Below are positions 43,312 to 52,758 of a stretch of 64,000 nucleotides of DNA, one piece after another. The notes under the pieces are model-generated. The model saw only the letters and a list, made by a program, of their open reading frames with translations. It was not told the origin of the DNA and searched no databases. A program made the position numbers and the translations under genes. This DNA is from Paenibacillus endoradicis (lineage in GTDB: Bacteria > Bacillota > Bacilli > Paenibacillales > Paenibacillaceae): the NCBI RefSeq assembly GCF_024721975.1, contig NZ_JANQBB010000002.1, positions 248,001-312,000 on the forward strand, read 5' to 3'. The number at the start of each line of letters is the position of its first letter. Position 1 is the stretch's first letter.

Positions 43312-45027
43312 TTATCCACCAAATTGTGCGAGATGTAAGCGACGATATACACCGTCTTGAGCAAGAAGTGCCTCATGACTACCCTGTTCTGTAATTCCTT
43401 CTTCTGTCACAACAACAATGCGGTCTGCATCTTTAATTGTCGCTAATCTATGTGCAATAATAAGCGTCGTTCTACCTTTAGACAACTCCGCCAATGACTC
43501 TTGGATTGCTAATTCCGTTTCCGTATCTAATGCTGAGGTAGCTTCATCTAATATTAATATTGGCGGATTTTTGAGGAACATGCGCGCGATGGCTAACCGC
43601 TGCTTCTGACCACCTGAAAGCTTCACTCCGCGTTCACCAATAATAGTATCTAACCCATCCTCTTGACCTTCGATCAATAGTTCCAACTTAGCTCGTCGCG
43701 CCGCTACCCATACAGCCTCATCATCAGCGTCTAATTGACCGTACTTAATATTTTCACGGATAGTACCCGAAAATAAAAATACGTCTTGCTGCACAATTCC
43801 GATTTGTTTACGCAAAGAATCTTGTGTAAATTGACGAATGTCTATCCCATCGATACATATTGAACCCTGATCTACATCATAGAATCTCGGAAGCAAACTA
43901 CAAATTGTCGTCTTCCCTGCACCTGAGGGTCCAACAAAAGCAATCGTCTCCCCTTTAGCAATCGTCAAATCAATATGATTAAGTATCGGTTGCTTTTCAT
44001 CATAACCAAATGTAACATCTACGAATTCAATCTTATCATTCATCTTGTAGAGTGTAATCGCATCAGGTGCATCTGCTACATCGGGATTCATATCAAGTAG
44101 TTCAATATACCGTTTGAATCCGGCTATACCTTGAGGATAACTCTCGATAATGGCATTAATTTTTTCAATAGGTTTAAAAAACACATTTGTTAATAAAATA
44201 AATCCAACAAAATCACCGTTAGTCATTTCTCCTCTTATAACAAACCAAGTTCCAAATATCATTACGAATAAAGTAACTAATCTCATCATCATATAGCTAA
44301 TAGAATTACTTTTCGCAATAAGCTTGTACGACGATAATTTCGTCAATCGAAAGCGATTATTGTTAACTTCAAATTGTTCTTCTTCAAACTTCTCATTTGA
44401 AAAAGCTTTTACTACTCTAATACCACCTACATTTTCTTCAATTCGAGCATTAAAGTCACCAATATCACTATAGAGCTGTTGAATAGCTTTGGTCATTTTT
44501 TTATTGAAATAAATTACGACAACAATAATAAATGGCACAATGATAAAGGTAAGCACTGCTAATTTCCAATTAATAAAGAACATAAGAAAGAATGCACCAA
44601 GTAACGTCATCACAGCAATAAATAAATCTTCAGGTCCATGATGGGCAACTTCACCAATCATGTTCATATCATTGGTCAACCTTCCAATAAGATGACCTGT
44701 CTTTGTATTATCGAAAAAGCGGAACGATAATTTCTGAATATGAGCAAATAATTTCCTTCTCATATCTGTTTCAATACTAATACCAAGTTTATGTCCCCAA
44801 TAATTTACGATGTAGAGCAAAAATGTGTTGAGTACATAAAGTACTAATAATGCGACAGATGCCCATACAATAAGATCCCATTCTTCATTGGGCAATAACG
44901 TATCAATAAATTCATTAATCGCTAGCGGAAAAGCTAGCTCTAGTAAACCGGCTATAACTGCACATCCAAAATCGATTAGAAATAGACGGGTATAAGGCTT
45001 ATAGTAACTGAAAAATCGTCTAATCAT
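43312..45027 (-). CDS. ABC exporter, fused membrane and ATPase domains
   Basis: 571 residues: six-helix type I exporter domain (about 1-310) and ATPase (about 330-571). Walker A FVGPSGAGKTTIC, Q-loop QQDVFLFSG, signature LSGGQKQRLAIAR, Walker B ILILDEATSALD, switch His in IIAHRLATIKDAD. Half-transporter that would homodimerise, of the BmrA/MsbA multidrug or lipid-exporting type. Monocistronic; ribosome site GAGG. Substrate unknown. Confidence 0.92.
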   Translation of the reverse strand: MIRRFFSYYKPYTRLFLIDFGCAVIAGLLELAFPLAINEFIDTLLPNEEWDLIVWASVALLVLYVLNTFLLYIVNYWGHKLGISIETDMRRKLFAHIQKLSFRFFDNTKTGHLIGRLTNDMNMIGEVAHHGPEDLFIAVMTLLGAFFLMFFINWKLAVLTFIIVPFIIVVVIYFNKKMTKAIQQLYSDIGDFNARIEENVGGIRVVKAFSNEKFEEEQFEVNNNRFRLTKLSSYKLIAKSNSISYMMMRLVTLFVMIFGTWFVIRGEMTNGDFVGFILLTNVFFKPIEKINAIIESYPQGIAGFKRYIELLDMNPDVADAPDAITLYKMNDKIEFVDVTFGYDEKQPILNHIDLTIAKGETIAFVGPSGAGKTTICSLLPRFYDVDQGSICIDGIDIRQFTQDSLRKQIGIVQQDVFLFSGTIRENIKYGQLDADDEAVWVAARRAKLELLIEGQEDGLDTIIGERGVKLSGGQKQRLAIARMFLKNPPILILDEATSALDTETELAIQESLAELSKGRTTLIIAHRLATIKDADRIVVVTEEGITEQGSHEALLAQDGVYRRLHLAQFGG

Positions 45028-45197
45028 CTAGAACCTCTTTTCTCAAACATTGTTAATAACAAAGTATAGAGCATTATTAATTGGGCTGCAATCCATTCCA
45101 TAGAAAGTAATCATTATTGTACCTAATAGGTTTTTCGTTCTAAGCCACTTATAATTCAACCAATATTAGTATTTATTTCATATTGTCATCATTTCAC

Positions 45198-45226
45198 CGC
45201 AACTATTGATCACCTTACGCCGTTAT
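45198..45226 (+). promoter_or_regulatory. ECF-sigma-like promoter of the first surface-protein paralog
   Basis: CGCAAC (45198-45203), 17-nt spacer, CGTTAT (45221-45226). The same two boxes at the same spacing occur before the second paralog at 47569-47597, while the spacer differs. No other promoter is obvious in 45028-45289. Confidence 0.6.
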
Positions 45227-45289
45227 ACTGTAAAGATGAAAAAATGGTAAATTTATTCAGTTCACTATTCTAAAAATAGGAGTGAAAAG

Positions 45290-47296
45290 ATGAGAACATC
45301 CCGCAAAGCTAGCACAATACGGTTAGTATTAGTCGGCATCATATTATTAATGTTAACTGGCTCATCAAGCTGGTTGAATCCTCAAGTAGCTTTTGCTGAA
45401 AGTAATAATGTAATAACAGGAAAAAACAAGATTGTATTTACAATGGGTAGTAATGAAATTACCTTTAATGAGGTGAAGACTAAGACTGAAGTACCTATTA
45501 CTGTTGCTAAAGGTGTATCTTATGTCCAATTCAAAACAATTGCCAAGTTATCTGGTTTCAAAGTAAGTTATGATTCAATAACGAAATCTTCAGTTGCTAC
45601 TAATAAAAATAACAAGATTACATTCAAGCAAGGATCCAGTGAGTCTACATTAAATGATCGCATATATTATGTAGCTGGTGCTCCCTATACAAAAGACGGT
45701 AACTTAATGGTGCCTATTAAAACTTGGGCCGAGATGACACGTAGTAATATATCAGTGAACGGAAAAATAATAACACTTACGTGGGATACAGCTCCACTAG
45801 CTTACTTCAGTGTTAATGAACAAAAAATCGTCGCTGGTCAGACGAAAGTCACAATTAATGATCAATCATCAAGCCTATATGGTTTTGATATTATCGCTGA
45901 AGAATGGATTGGCAAACAAACGATTTATAATGAGCTAGGATTTCACACCATTACTCGTAAAGTGAAAGATGAGCGCGGTGTTTGGAGCGTTCCGTATACA
46001 GTGCAAATATACGTAGTTAAACCTAATGAAGCTCCTATTGCAGCATTCGTAACAGATAAAAATACTTATAAATTAGGTGAGCCTGTCATATACACGAATA
46101 AAAGTAAAGATGATACGGCTATTAAAACTAATAATTGGACCGGCAACGAGCCAGCTTTCTTTACCTCAGGTAAACATCTAGTTACATTAACCATCGTAGA
46201 TGAAGAAGGTCTTACTTCCACGACTAGTAAAGAAATTACTGTACTAGATGAAGTATTGTATACAAAAGATCAATTCTATCTGAATTTCACGGAGATCGGA
46301 AACAAATACCCTATAGATTCGGGTCTTGCTTTGCGCATCGCTGCAGCCCCTTATACGATAACTCCAGAAGATGTTACGCTTGTACGTACGAATAGTCCAG
46401 CGCTTGTTATGGGTCCAGCAATTGACTATACAGATACACTTAGTGGAAGAGTAAGATTTAATATCCACAAGCAAAATGGTGCACAACAAGATCTTGAGTT
46501 ACATCTCATAGTAACAAATGAAAATACCGAAACTGCTTATATCGACGAAGATTATTTTTCTGCAGCTGGTCCTTCATCATATGAAACAACAAGTGTAAAA
46601 ACTGCTGAAAAGCGTTATCTTGCACAATTATTAGATAATCAGCCAGCGAAGCAAATAGTACTTCTACCTGGACAATCTTATGATCTATTAAAGAGAGACG
46701 GATCAAGCGCTATGAAAAAGAACCAAACGATGACTGTCTTTGCTGAGTATACCGTACCTGAAAATCTTCCATTGAAGTTCACATTAATAGTGACTGAAGA
46801 AAATACAGATGAAATCGCAGCACTCACTACATTACAACAAACTGCAAGTGATACGAAACAGGTTCGTGGTACTTTTGAAAATGGTAACAGTGTCATTACT
46901 ACAGATAAAGTCCTTGGATCAAAAGGTGCTGACAAACTAATTTTAGGCGACAAAGTTTATGATCGGTTGCTACAAGGAATTGATGCTGTCACAGGTAAGG
47001 CAGTTACTAACTGGGATAATGATGGTGTATATTACAAACTACAGCTTGAAGTTGCACCTAACACTGCGATTATCGTCAATCCTCGTGGGGGCAAATATGG
47101 AGGCTCCTTTATCGTTAATGATAAAATAATCGAACAATCACAATATAGTTTACTACAAGGTCCTAATGAATCAATTATCCTGCACCGTACTGATAATAAA
47201 CAAGAAACAGTTACTTTGAAGTTCTTGGTGCCACCAAGTAGTACTATGCCACTTAATTTTCTATTCCTGCCTATACCATCATTAACAAACAGTTAA
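45290..47296 (+). CDS. Secreted protein with copper-amine-oxidase-N-like and PKD domains, paralog 1
   Basis: 668 residues. Signal peptide at 1-35 (cleavage near AFA). Residues about 45-165 form the copper-amine-oxidase N-terminal-like domain common in Paenibacillus surface proteins (KIVFTMGSNEITFN, VPITVAKGVSYVQF, LMVPIKTWAEM). Next a region ending in a PKD-like domain (PIAAFVTDKNTYKLGEPVIY near 245). The C-terminal half is of no family that I recognise. No SLH or sortase motif. Close paralog of 47663-49768, sharing long identical stretches. Probably a secreted wall-associated protein made under envelope stress. Ribosome site TAGGAG. Confidence 0.8.
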   Translation: MRTSRKASTIRLVLVGIILLMLTGSSSWLNPQVAFAESNNVITGKNKIVFTMGSNEITFNEVKTKTEVPITVAKGVSYVQFKTIAKLSGFKVSYDSITKSSVATNKNNKITFKQGSSESTLNDRIYYVAGAPYTKDGNLMVPIKTWAEMTRSNISVNGKIITLTWDTAPLAYFSVNEQKIVAGQTKVTINDQSSSLYGFDIIAEEWIGKQTIYNELGFHTITRKVKDERGVWSVPYTVQIYVVKPNEAPIAAFVTDKNTYKLGEPVIYTNKSKDDTAIKTNNWTGNEPAFFTSGKHLVTLTIVDEEGLTSTTSKEITVLDEVLYTKDQFYLNFTEIGNKYPIDSGLALRIAAAPYTITPEDVTLVRTNSPALVMGPAIDYTDTLSGRVRFNIHKQNGAQQDLELHLIVTNENTETAYIDEDYFSAAGPSSYETTSVKTAEKRYLAQLLDNQPAKQIVLLPGQSYDLLKRDGSSAMKKNQTMTVFAEYTVPENLPLKFTLIVTEENTDEIAALTTLQQTASDTKQVRGTFENGNSVITTDKVLGSKGADKLILGDKVYDRLLQGIDAVTGKAVTNWDNDGVYYKLQLEVAPNTAIIVNPRGGKYGGSFIVNDKIIEQSQYSLLQGPNESIILHRTDNKQETVTLKFLVPPSSTMPLNFLFLPIPSLTNS

Positions 47297-47324
47297 TCTA
47301 CTAATTTCTAATAAATTAATAATA

Positions 47325-47366
47325 TAGAGCCTTGATGGTTAGCATTAGCTAATCTTCGAGGCTCTA
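47325..47366 (+). terminator. Terminator of paralog 1
   Basis: TAGAGCCT and AGGCTCTA outer pairs with inner TTAGC/GCTAA; loop sequence TTAGCATTAGCTAA is shared with the terminator of paralog 2, so the duplication took in the terminator. 47367-47568 shows nothing else. Confidence 0.85.
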
Positions 47367-47568
47367 ATTGTTTTACAAGTATAAATGAAGCCCTCCACAC
47401 TCTATTTGACTAAAAGATCATCTGTATTGGTATTTTCGGAAAAACCAACAATAATATTTTCTATTTATGTTATAAGGCATTATTAACGTTCAATATATGA
47501 CTACTTTGACAATGTTAATCGATGTTTAACGAAAAATATACTTTACTACTAAAATTTACGTTTTAAAC

Positions 47569-47597
47569 CGCAACTATTTGTTTGTTAATGGCGTTAT
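47569..47597 (+). promoter_or_regulatory. ECF-sigma-like promoter of the second paralog
   Basis: CGCAAC (47569-47574), 17-nt spacer, CGTTAT (47592-47597) followed by ACT, as upstream of paralog 1. About 60 nt to the start codon. Confidence 0.6.
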
Positions 47598-47662
47598 ACT
47601 TTATGGATGAAAAATTTGGTAGAAAGATATATTCTGCTAGCCCAACACAAAGGAGAAACTAT

Positions 47663-49768
47663 ATGAGAAAATTCCTCAAAGCTATGACAACACGATTAGC
47701 ACTACTCGGCATCATATCACTAATGTTAACAGGGGCTACAAGTTGGTTAAATCCACAGGTAGTTAATGCTAATAGTAATTTTGCAGTAACTGGAAAAGAC
47801 AAAATTGTATTTACGATGGATAGCAAAGTAATTACCTTTAATGGTACGAAGACCACGACTGACGTGCCTATATCTGTTGTTAAAGGTGTATCTTATATTC
47901 AGTTCAAAACAATTGCAAAGTTATATGGTTTCAGCGTAAGTTATGATTCAACAACAAAATCTTCTGTTGCTTCACTAAAAAACAACAAGATTTCATTCAA
48001 ACAGGATTCTTCTATTGTTAATTTTAACGGTAAAAATATTAAAGCAACAGGAGCTACATACACAAAGAGCGGTAACTTAATGGTACCGATTCGCACTTGG
48101 GCTGATATGACTGGTAGTAAAATATCAGTAAAAGGAAAACAAGTAACACTTGACTGGAGTTCAGCACCATTAGCTACTTTTGTAGTAAATGAAAAAAATA
48201 TTGTCGCTGGTCAAACGACGATTACAACAACTGATCGTTCTTCTAGTCAATTAGGTTTTGCTATAGTTGCCGAGGAATGGATCGGTAAACAAACGATTTA
48301 CAATGCAGCTGGGCAATATAACATTACTCATAAAGTTAAAGATGAACGCGGTGTTTGGAGTGCTCCATATACTGTAACAATCAATGTGTCAAAAGCTAAT
48401 GAAGCTCCTATCGCAGCTTTCACAACGGATAAAGATACTTATAAGTTAGGCGAACCTGTCGTGTATACAAATAAAAGTACAGACGATACAGGAATTACTC
48501 GTAATACTTGGACTGGCAACGAGCCTGCCTTCTTTACGCCAGGTAAATATACAGTTACGTTAACTGTTCTAGACGGGGGAGGTCTTACTTCTACGACTAG
48601 CAAAGATATTACTGTACTAGATGAAGTGTTGTATACAAAAGAGCAATTTTATCTAAATTTCACAAGTATCGGTAATAAGTTCCCTATCGAGTCTAGTCTT
48701 GCTTTAAAAATCCCTACGATTCCTTATACGATAGCACCAGAAGATATTACAATTACGCGTACGAATAGCCCTGAGCTACTTTTGGGTCCAGCTATCGATT
48801 ACACAGATACACTTAGTGGAAAAGTAAGATTTAATGTGCACAAGCAAAATGGTGTTCAACAAGAACTTGAATTACATCTTATCGTAACGAATGAAAATTC
48901 CGAAACTGCTTATATCGATATCAATAATTACGCTGCAGCTGGTCCTGCAACCTATGTAACGACAAGCGGTAAAACTGCAGTTAAACGCTATCTACAGCAA
49001 TTATTAGATAATAAACCTGCAGAGCAAATAGCGCTTCTACCAGGACAATCGTACGATCTGTTCGATGATGGATCTAGCGCAATGAAATTGAATCAAACAA
49101 GAACTATTTTCGCAGAGTATACAGTACCTGAAAATCTGCCATTGAAATTCAACTTAGTTGTTACTGAAAAAGATGCTGATCCAATCGCTGCGCTTCCTAC
49201 ATTACAACAAAGTGCACATGATACGAAGCATGTTCGCGGTACATTTGCCCATGGTAATCGCATGATTACTGCAGATAAAGTGCTAGGAGCAAATGGCGCT
49301 GACAAACTGATTTTAGGTGACAAAGGTGACAAAGCTTATGATCAGTTACTACAAGGAATTGATGCTATTACAGGTGAAGCAGTAACTAACTGGGGTAATG
49401 GCGGAGTATTATACAAACTACAGCTTGAAGTTGCTCCAAATACTGCAATTGTATTGAACCCTCGTGGTGGTCATTATGGCGGATCCTTTATCGTTAATGA
49501 TAAAGTAGTAGAACTTCTAAGCAATAGTATTATTCAAGGTCCGACAGAAGCTGGTTTCTTACACCGCACTGGCAAGACACAAGAGTCTGTAACTTTGATG
49601 TTCTTAGTGTCACCAGGCAGTAATATGCCGCTTAATCTTCTGTTCTTGCCGTTGCCATCATTGACAAATAGTCAAGTTTCTACTGATACTACTAATACAA
49701 CTGATACAACTGATACAACAACGAGTGAGACTACTGAAACTACCGATACAACTGAAGTGATTCAATAG
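47663..49768 (+). CDS. Secreted protein with copper-amine-oxidase-N-like and PKD domains, paralog 2
   Basis: About 701 residues from ATG 47663 (AAGGAG upstream; an in-frame start at 47582 would swallow the promoter). Same order as paralog 1: signal peptide, copper-amine-oxidase-N-like domain, PKD-like region, unrecognised C-terminal half (for example IAPEDITITRTNSPELLLGP near 355 in place of ITPEDVTLVRTNSPALVMGP). It differs by a C-terminal Thr-rich tail of repeated DTT/ETT triplets (about 30 residues), which may lodge in the wall or be glycosylated. Function unknown. Confidence 0.8.
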   Translation: MRKFLKAMTTRLALLGIISLMLTGATSWLNPQVVNANSNFAVTGKDKIVFTMDSKVITFNGTKTTTDVPISVVKGVSYIQFKTIAKLYGFSVSYDSTTKSSVASLKNNKISFKQDSSIVNFNGKNIKATGATYTKSGNLMVPIRTWADMTGSKISVKGKQVTLDWSSAPLATFVVNEKNIVAGQTTITTTDRSSSQLGFAIVAEEWIGKQTIYNAAGQYNITHKVKDERGVWSAPYTVTINVSKANEAPIAAFTTDKDTYKLGEPVVYTNKSTDDTGITRNTWTGNEPAFFTPGKYTVTLTVLDGGGLTSTTSKDITVLDEVLYTKEQFYLNFTSIGNKFPIESSLALKIPTIPYTIAPEDITITRTNSPELLLGPAIDYTDTLSGKVRFNVHKQNGVQQELELHLIVTNENSETAYIDINNYAAAGPATYVTTSGKTAVKRYLQQLLDNKPAEQIALLPGQSYDLFDDGSSAMKLNQTRTIFAEYTVPENLPLKFNLVVTEKDADPIAALPTLQQSAHDTKHVRGTFAHGNRMITADKVLGANGADKLILGDKGDKAYDQLLQGIDAITGEAVTNWGNGGVLYKLQLEVAPNTAIVLNPRGGHYGGSFIVNDKVVELLSNSIIQGPTEAGFLHRTGKTQESVTLMFLVSPGSNMPLNLLFLPLPSLTNSQVSTDTTNTTDTTDTTTSETTETTDTTEVIQ

Positions 49769-49806
49769 TAGATCTACATTAAGGAACTTTTATTGGAATG
49801 ATTAAT

Positions 49807-49848
49807 TAGAGCATCTAAGATTAGCATTAGCTAACCTTAGATGCTCTA
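49807..49848 (+). terminator. Terminator of paralog 2
   Basis: TAGAGCATCTAAG pairs with CTTAGATGCTCTA, inner TTAGC/GCTAA, then TTTGCTTT. Confidence 0.88.
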
Positions 49849-49893
49849 TTTGCTTTACAACTATTAGAACAATTGAACTATTATAAACATATA

Positions 49894-49936
49894 TTAGAGC
49901 CTCCACGGTTTGCTCACGCAAATACTGGAGGCCTAA
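49894..49936 (+). terminator. Second hairpin downstream of paralog 2
   Basis: TTAG-GCCTCCA pairs with TGGAGGCCTAA, inner TTGC/GCAA, followed by TTATTTATG. Backup terminator or a short structured transcript; 49937-50058 holds no clear promoter for the next gene. Confidence 0.65.
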
Positions 49937-50058
49937 TTATTTATGTACAGAAAACGCATGATGTATCACTTTGCCAATAATTAACCCTTTTATTGTACTC
50001 TCGCTACATAATACGAACGTTTTTTGCAAATGCTACTGACAATGAAAGGTGGTACATC

Positions 50059-50808
50059 ATGAAAAAGTGGTTTTTATTGCTACTAGCTTTTCTATGTTTA
50101 AATGTGTTAACTGCTTTTGAAAATATCGATCGTAAAGATCGCGCTTACTATGAAAAAACAGGATATATTATTTGGGAAGTCAAAACAGATCAGAAGAAAA
50201 TTGCCCTTACTTTTGATGATGGGCCTGATCAGAACTCGACCACAGAGATATTGGATCTATTAGAACAATACGGGGCAAAAGCTACTTTTTTTGTCGTTGG
50301 TAACAAAGTAAGAAATAACCCTGAACTACTACGTCGCGAATACAATGAAGGGCATGAAATCGGTAATCATACATACAAACATCTCCACTTGAATCGACAA
50401 GTTAGCTTAGATGCTATACAAGAAGAAATCGAACAAACAGGAAATGAAATTATGAATATTACCGGACAGTATCCTACACTATTCCGTCCTCCTGGTGGCG
50501 TATATACCGAAGAAAGCGTGCAATTAATAAAGCAACTTGGATATAAAACTATTCTATGGTCTTGGCATCAAGATACTAATGATTGGAGACATCCAGGAAC
50601 ACAAAAAATCATAAATAAAGTACTTACTAATGCTAGAAATGGCGATATTGTCTTAATGCATGATTTCAATCCTGGAACGAAGCAAACGGTTAATGCACTT
50701 AAAATAATATTGCCTGCATTAGTCGAACGTGGATTCGAGCTAGTGACCGTTTCCGAATTATTGAACAGTGCAGAAACAGAGTTGCAGTTTCCGGAAGAAT
50801 TGAAATGA
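50059..50808 (+). CDS. Polysaccharide deacetylase (NodB domain), chitooligosaccharide/peptidoglycan type
   Basis: About 249 residues from ATG 50059 with AAAGGTGG upstream. Short signal peptide or anchor at 1-18. All five NodB motifs are present: ALTFDDGPDQ, GNHTYKHLHL, LFRPPGG, LWSWHQDTNDWRHPG and IVLMHDF. Close to PdaA/PdaB-like and ChbG-type secreted deacetylases that remove acetyl groups from GlcNAc polymers. It differs from the deacetylase at 42350-43180, which has the PgaB-like motif set. Single gene with a strong terminator. Confidence 0.92.
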   Translation: MKKWFLLLLAFLCLNVLTAFENIDRKDRAYYEKTGYIIWEVKTDQKKIALTFDDGPDQNSTTEILDLLEQYGAKATFFVVGNKVRNNPELLRREYNEGHEIGNHTYKHLHLNRQVSLDAIQEEIEQTGNEIMNITGQYPTLFRPPGGVYTEESVQLIKQLGYKTILWSWHQDTNDWRHPGTQKIINKVLTNARNGDIVLMHDFNPGTKQTVNALKIILPALVERGFELVTVSELLNSAETELQFPEELK

Positions 50809-50842
50809 GGCCCTTCTCAATGATCACAATTTTAATACACAA

Positions 50843-50884
50843 AAATCCCCTCATTCAAAAAGATACTTTTGAATGAGGGGATTT
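50843..50884. terminator. Bidirectional terminator, deacetylase / ABC-GntR operon
   Basis: AAATCCCCTCATTCAAAA pairs perfectly with its complement around GATAC; T/A tracts on both sides. Lies five bases beyond the stop of the minus-strand permease gene. Confidence 0.92.
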
Positions 50885-50888
50885 AAAT

Positions 50889-51632
50889 TTACAATTCTAT
50901 TTTCTTCTTCATTAGATAGGTCATTGCAAATAACGCTAGCAAAATCGTTATAACATCATATGCTATTTCTCCAGATAACCCCATTAGATTTTTTCCAGGT
51001 GTTAGTAAACTTAATCCTTCTTCTGCAGTAGTGACGCTTATATTTACACTACCACTTTCACCAAAGATTAATTCTGAAATATAAAAGGTTATACTTGTTA
51101 TAATTATAGCTGCCGTTATTCCAATCCAGACACGATTTTTCGTCTTAAAGCATGCTGCAATAGCAATAGCGAGCATAATAAATATTAGCATACTTACTGC
51201 AAACCACATTCCCGTGACAAAAGTTAAAATGACAAGAGAAGTTTTGTCAAAGAAAGTATGAATAAGCTCCATATCGATAAATGAAATCTTCGGTAGTAGA
51301 ATTAAATTCACTAAAATGATGAAAACTGTCATGATCACAACATAGATGATCTGTAATAATAATAATGCTCCTATTTCTTTAATTGGTGCGATAGGCAATA
51401 GTTTTCGATTATAGGATTTCAAATTGTTATTGAAAGTACTACAAATTTGAGTAAATAGAATTAATGCTCCAATAGCAAACCCGAAAATACTTAATCCCAA
51501 TATTAATCCGTCATATGCTTCCCATCCGACTTCGGCAATAATTAATGCTGCTTGAAAAAGAAGAAGTACGGTGATTGTTGCATAGAAGATGGTACTGTTC
51601 CGCAGCCAATTATACTTAAACAGTTTTAACAT
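50889..51632 (-). CDS. ABC-2 type permease, second module
   Basis: 247 residues with about six membrane segments and no catalytic motif; start KLFKYNWLRNSTIFYATI is typical of YtrC/D-like permeases. Its ATG overlaps the end of the ATPase gene by seven bases, with AAGGAGGTG inside that gene, so the two are coupled. Probably exports an antimicrobial or envelope-active compound, as in ytr-type bacitracin/cell-wall-antibiotic operons. Confidence 0.82.
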   Translation of the reverse strand: MLKLFKYNWLRNSTIFYATITVLLLFQAALIIAEVGWEAYDGLILGLSIFGFAIGALILFTQICSTFNNNLKSYNRKLLPIAPIKEIGALLLLQIIYVVIMTVFIILVNLILLPKISFIDMELIHTFFDKTSLVILTFVTGMWFAVSMLIFIMLAIAIAACFKTKNRVWIGITAAIIITSITFYISELIFGESGSVNISVTTAEEGLSLLTPGKNLMGLSGEIAYDVITILLALFAMTYLMKKKIEL

Positions 51633-52327
51633 TCTGCGTACACCTCCTTGAACAGTTCATCAATACTTCTCTTCTGATTGATGCGGATATTCTCAACGTC
51701 ATCTTGTAATAGTAGCTTACCGTTTTTCACAAGAATCACTTCATCAAATATCCGTTCAATATCTTGGAGTAAGTGTGTAGAAATAATTATACTGCTCTCT
51801 TCACTATAATATTCTACAATCGCGTCTAAGATTTTACCTCTTGCAACGGGATCAACTCCGCCAATTGGTTCATCCAGCATATACAATTTTGCATTTCGAG
51901 ATAAAGTTAATGTCAACTGCAAACGTTCTTTCATCCCTTTGGACAACGTGTTCACTCTATCTTGGTTATTCAATTTCATAAAATCTAACATGTCTTTCGC
52001 TTTGGAAGGATCAAAATCAGCATAGTTATCTTGGTAGAAAGCAATCGCATCTTTTACCTTCATCCAATCCTCCGTTAGGGAACTGTCAGGCATAAAAGAA
52101 GTGATGACCTTCGTCTTAATACCAACATCTATACCATCAATGAGGACTTGACCTGAATTAGGATGTGTAATACCTGCAGCAATCTTCATCATCGTGCTTT
52201 TTCCACTACCATTACTACCTAGAAGTCCAATAATTTTCCCTGGTTGTATTTGAAAAGAAACATGATCTACTGCAGACTTTGCTCCATATTTCTTCACGAC
52301 ATCACGAAACTCTAATAAAGGTTTCAT
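51626..52327 (-). CDS. ABC transporter ATPase, second module (YtrB-like)
   Basis: About 233 residues from ATG 52327 (GAGGA before it); a longer frame reaching 52369 would overlap the gntR gene. Walker A LLGSNGSGKST, signature LSKGMKERL, Walker B LYMLDEPIGGVD, switch His in IISTHLLQDIE. The signature Gly-Met-Lys is a common variant in YtrB-type ATPases. 13 nt after the GntR regulator gene. Energises the permease at 50889-51632. Confidence 0.88.
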   Translation of the reverse strand: MKPLLEFRDVVKKYGAKSAVDHVSFQIQPGKIIGLLGSNGSGKSTMMKIAAGITHPNSGQVLIDGIDVGIKTKVITSFMPDSSLTEDWMKVKDAIAFYQDNYADFDPSKAKDMLDFMKLNNQDRVNTLSKGMKERLQLTLTLSRNAKLYMLDEPIGGVDPVARGKILDAIVEYYSEESSIIISTHLLQDIERIFDEVILVKNGKLLLQDDVENIRINQKRSIDELFKEVYAEC

Positions 52328-52340
52328 TAGTTCCTCACTC

Positions 52341-52715
52341 CTATTCTTCTTTGGATTCATCCACTGCATGGGTTACAATCTTAACAATATCTACCTTATC
52401 AAAACCCAGCTCTTGCATTCCTTGAATGAAATGATCTAAAAGATCTCTTGCCATATCTTTTTTGATCTCCATAATCTTCGTCTCCTCACTTGTTACATAT
52501 CTTCCTAATCCACGTCTAGTCTCAACAATCAGCTCTCGTTCAAGTTCCTGAAATGTTCGTTGGATCGTATTCGGGTTAATTTGCAACTCTGTAGCCAATT
52601 CACGAACAGACAGTATTTTATCTCCTGGTTTCAATTGACCAGTAATAATTTGCTTCTTAATATAATTCATGATTTGCATGTAGATGGGTAGATTATTATC
52701 AAACTCAATTGCCAT
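52341..52715 (-). CDS. GntR-family regulator (YtrA subfamily)
   Basis: 124 residues: GntR winged helix (about 10-75; LPIYMQIMNYIKKQIITGQL and ELATELQINPNTIQRTFQEL) plus the short C-terminal helical tail of YtrA regulators, which have no large ligand domain. YtrA proteins repress their own ABC operons and respond to wall-active peptides or lipid-II-binding antibiotics. Sits in the middle of the operon between the two ABC modules. Ribosome site GGGAG. Confidence 0.9.
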   Translation of the reverse strand: MAIEFDNNLPIYMQIMNYIKKQIITGQLKPGDKILSVRELATELQINPNTIQRTFQELERELIVETRRGLGRYVTSEETKIMEIKKDMARDLLDHFIQGMQELGFDKVDIVKIVTHAVDESKEE

Positions 52716-52758
52716 ATACGTTGCACTCCCTTCTCTGCTAATGGATAATCATCCTTGA

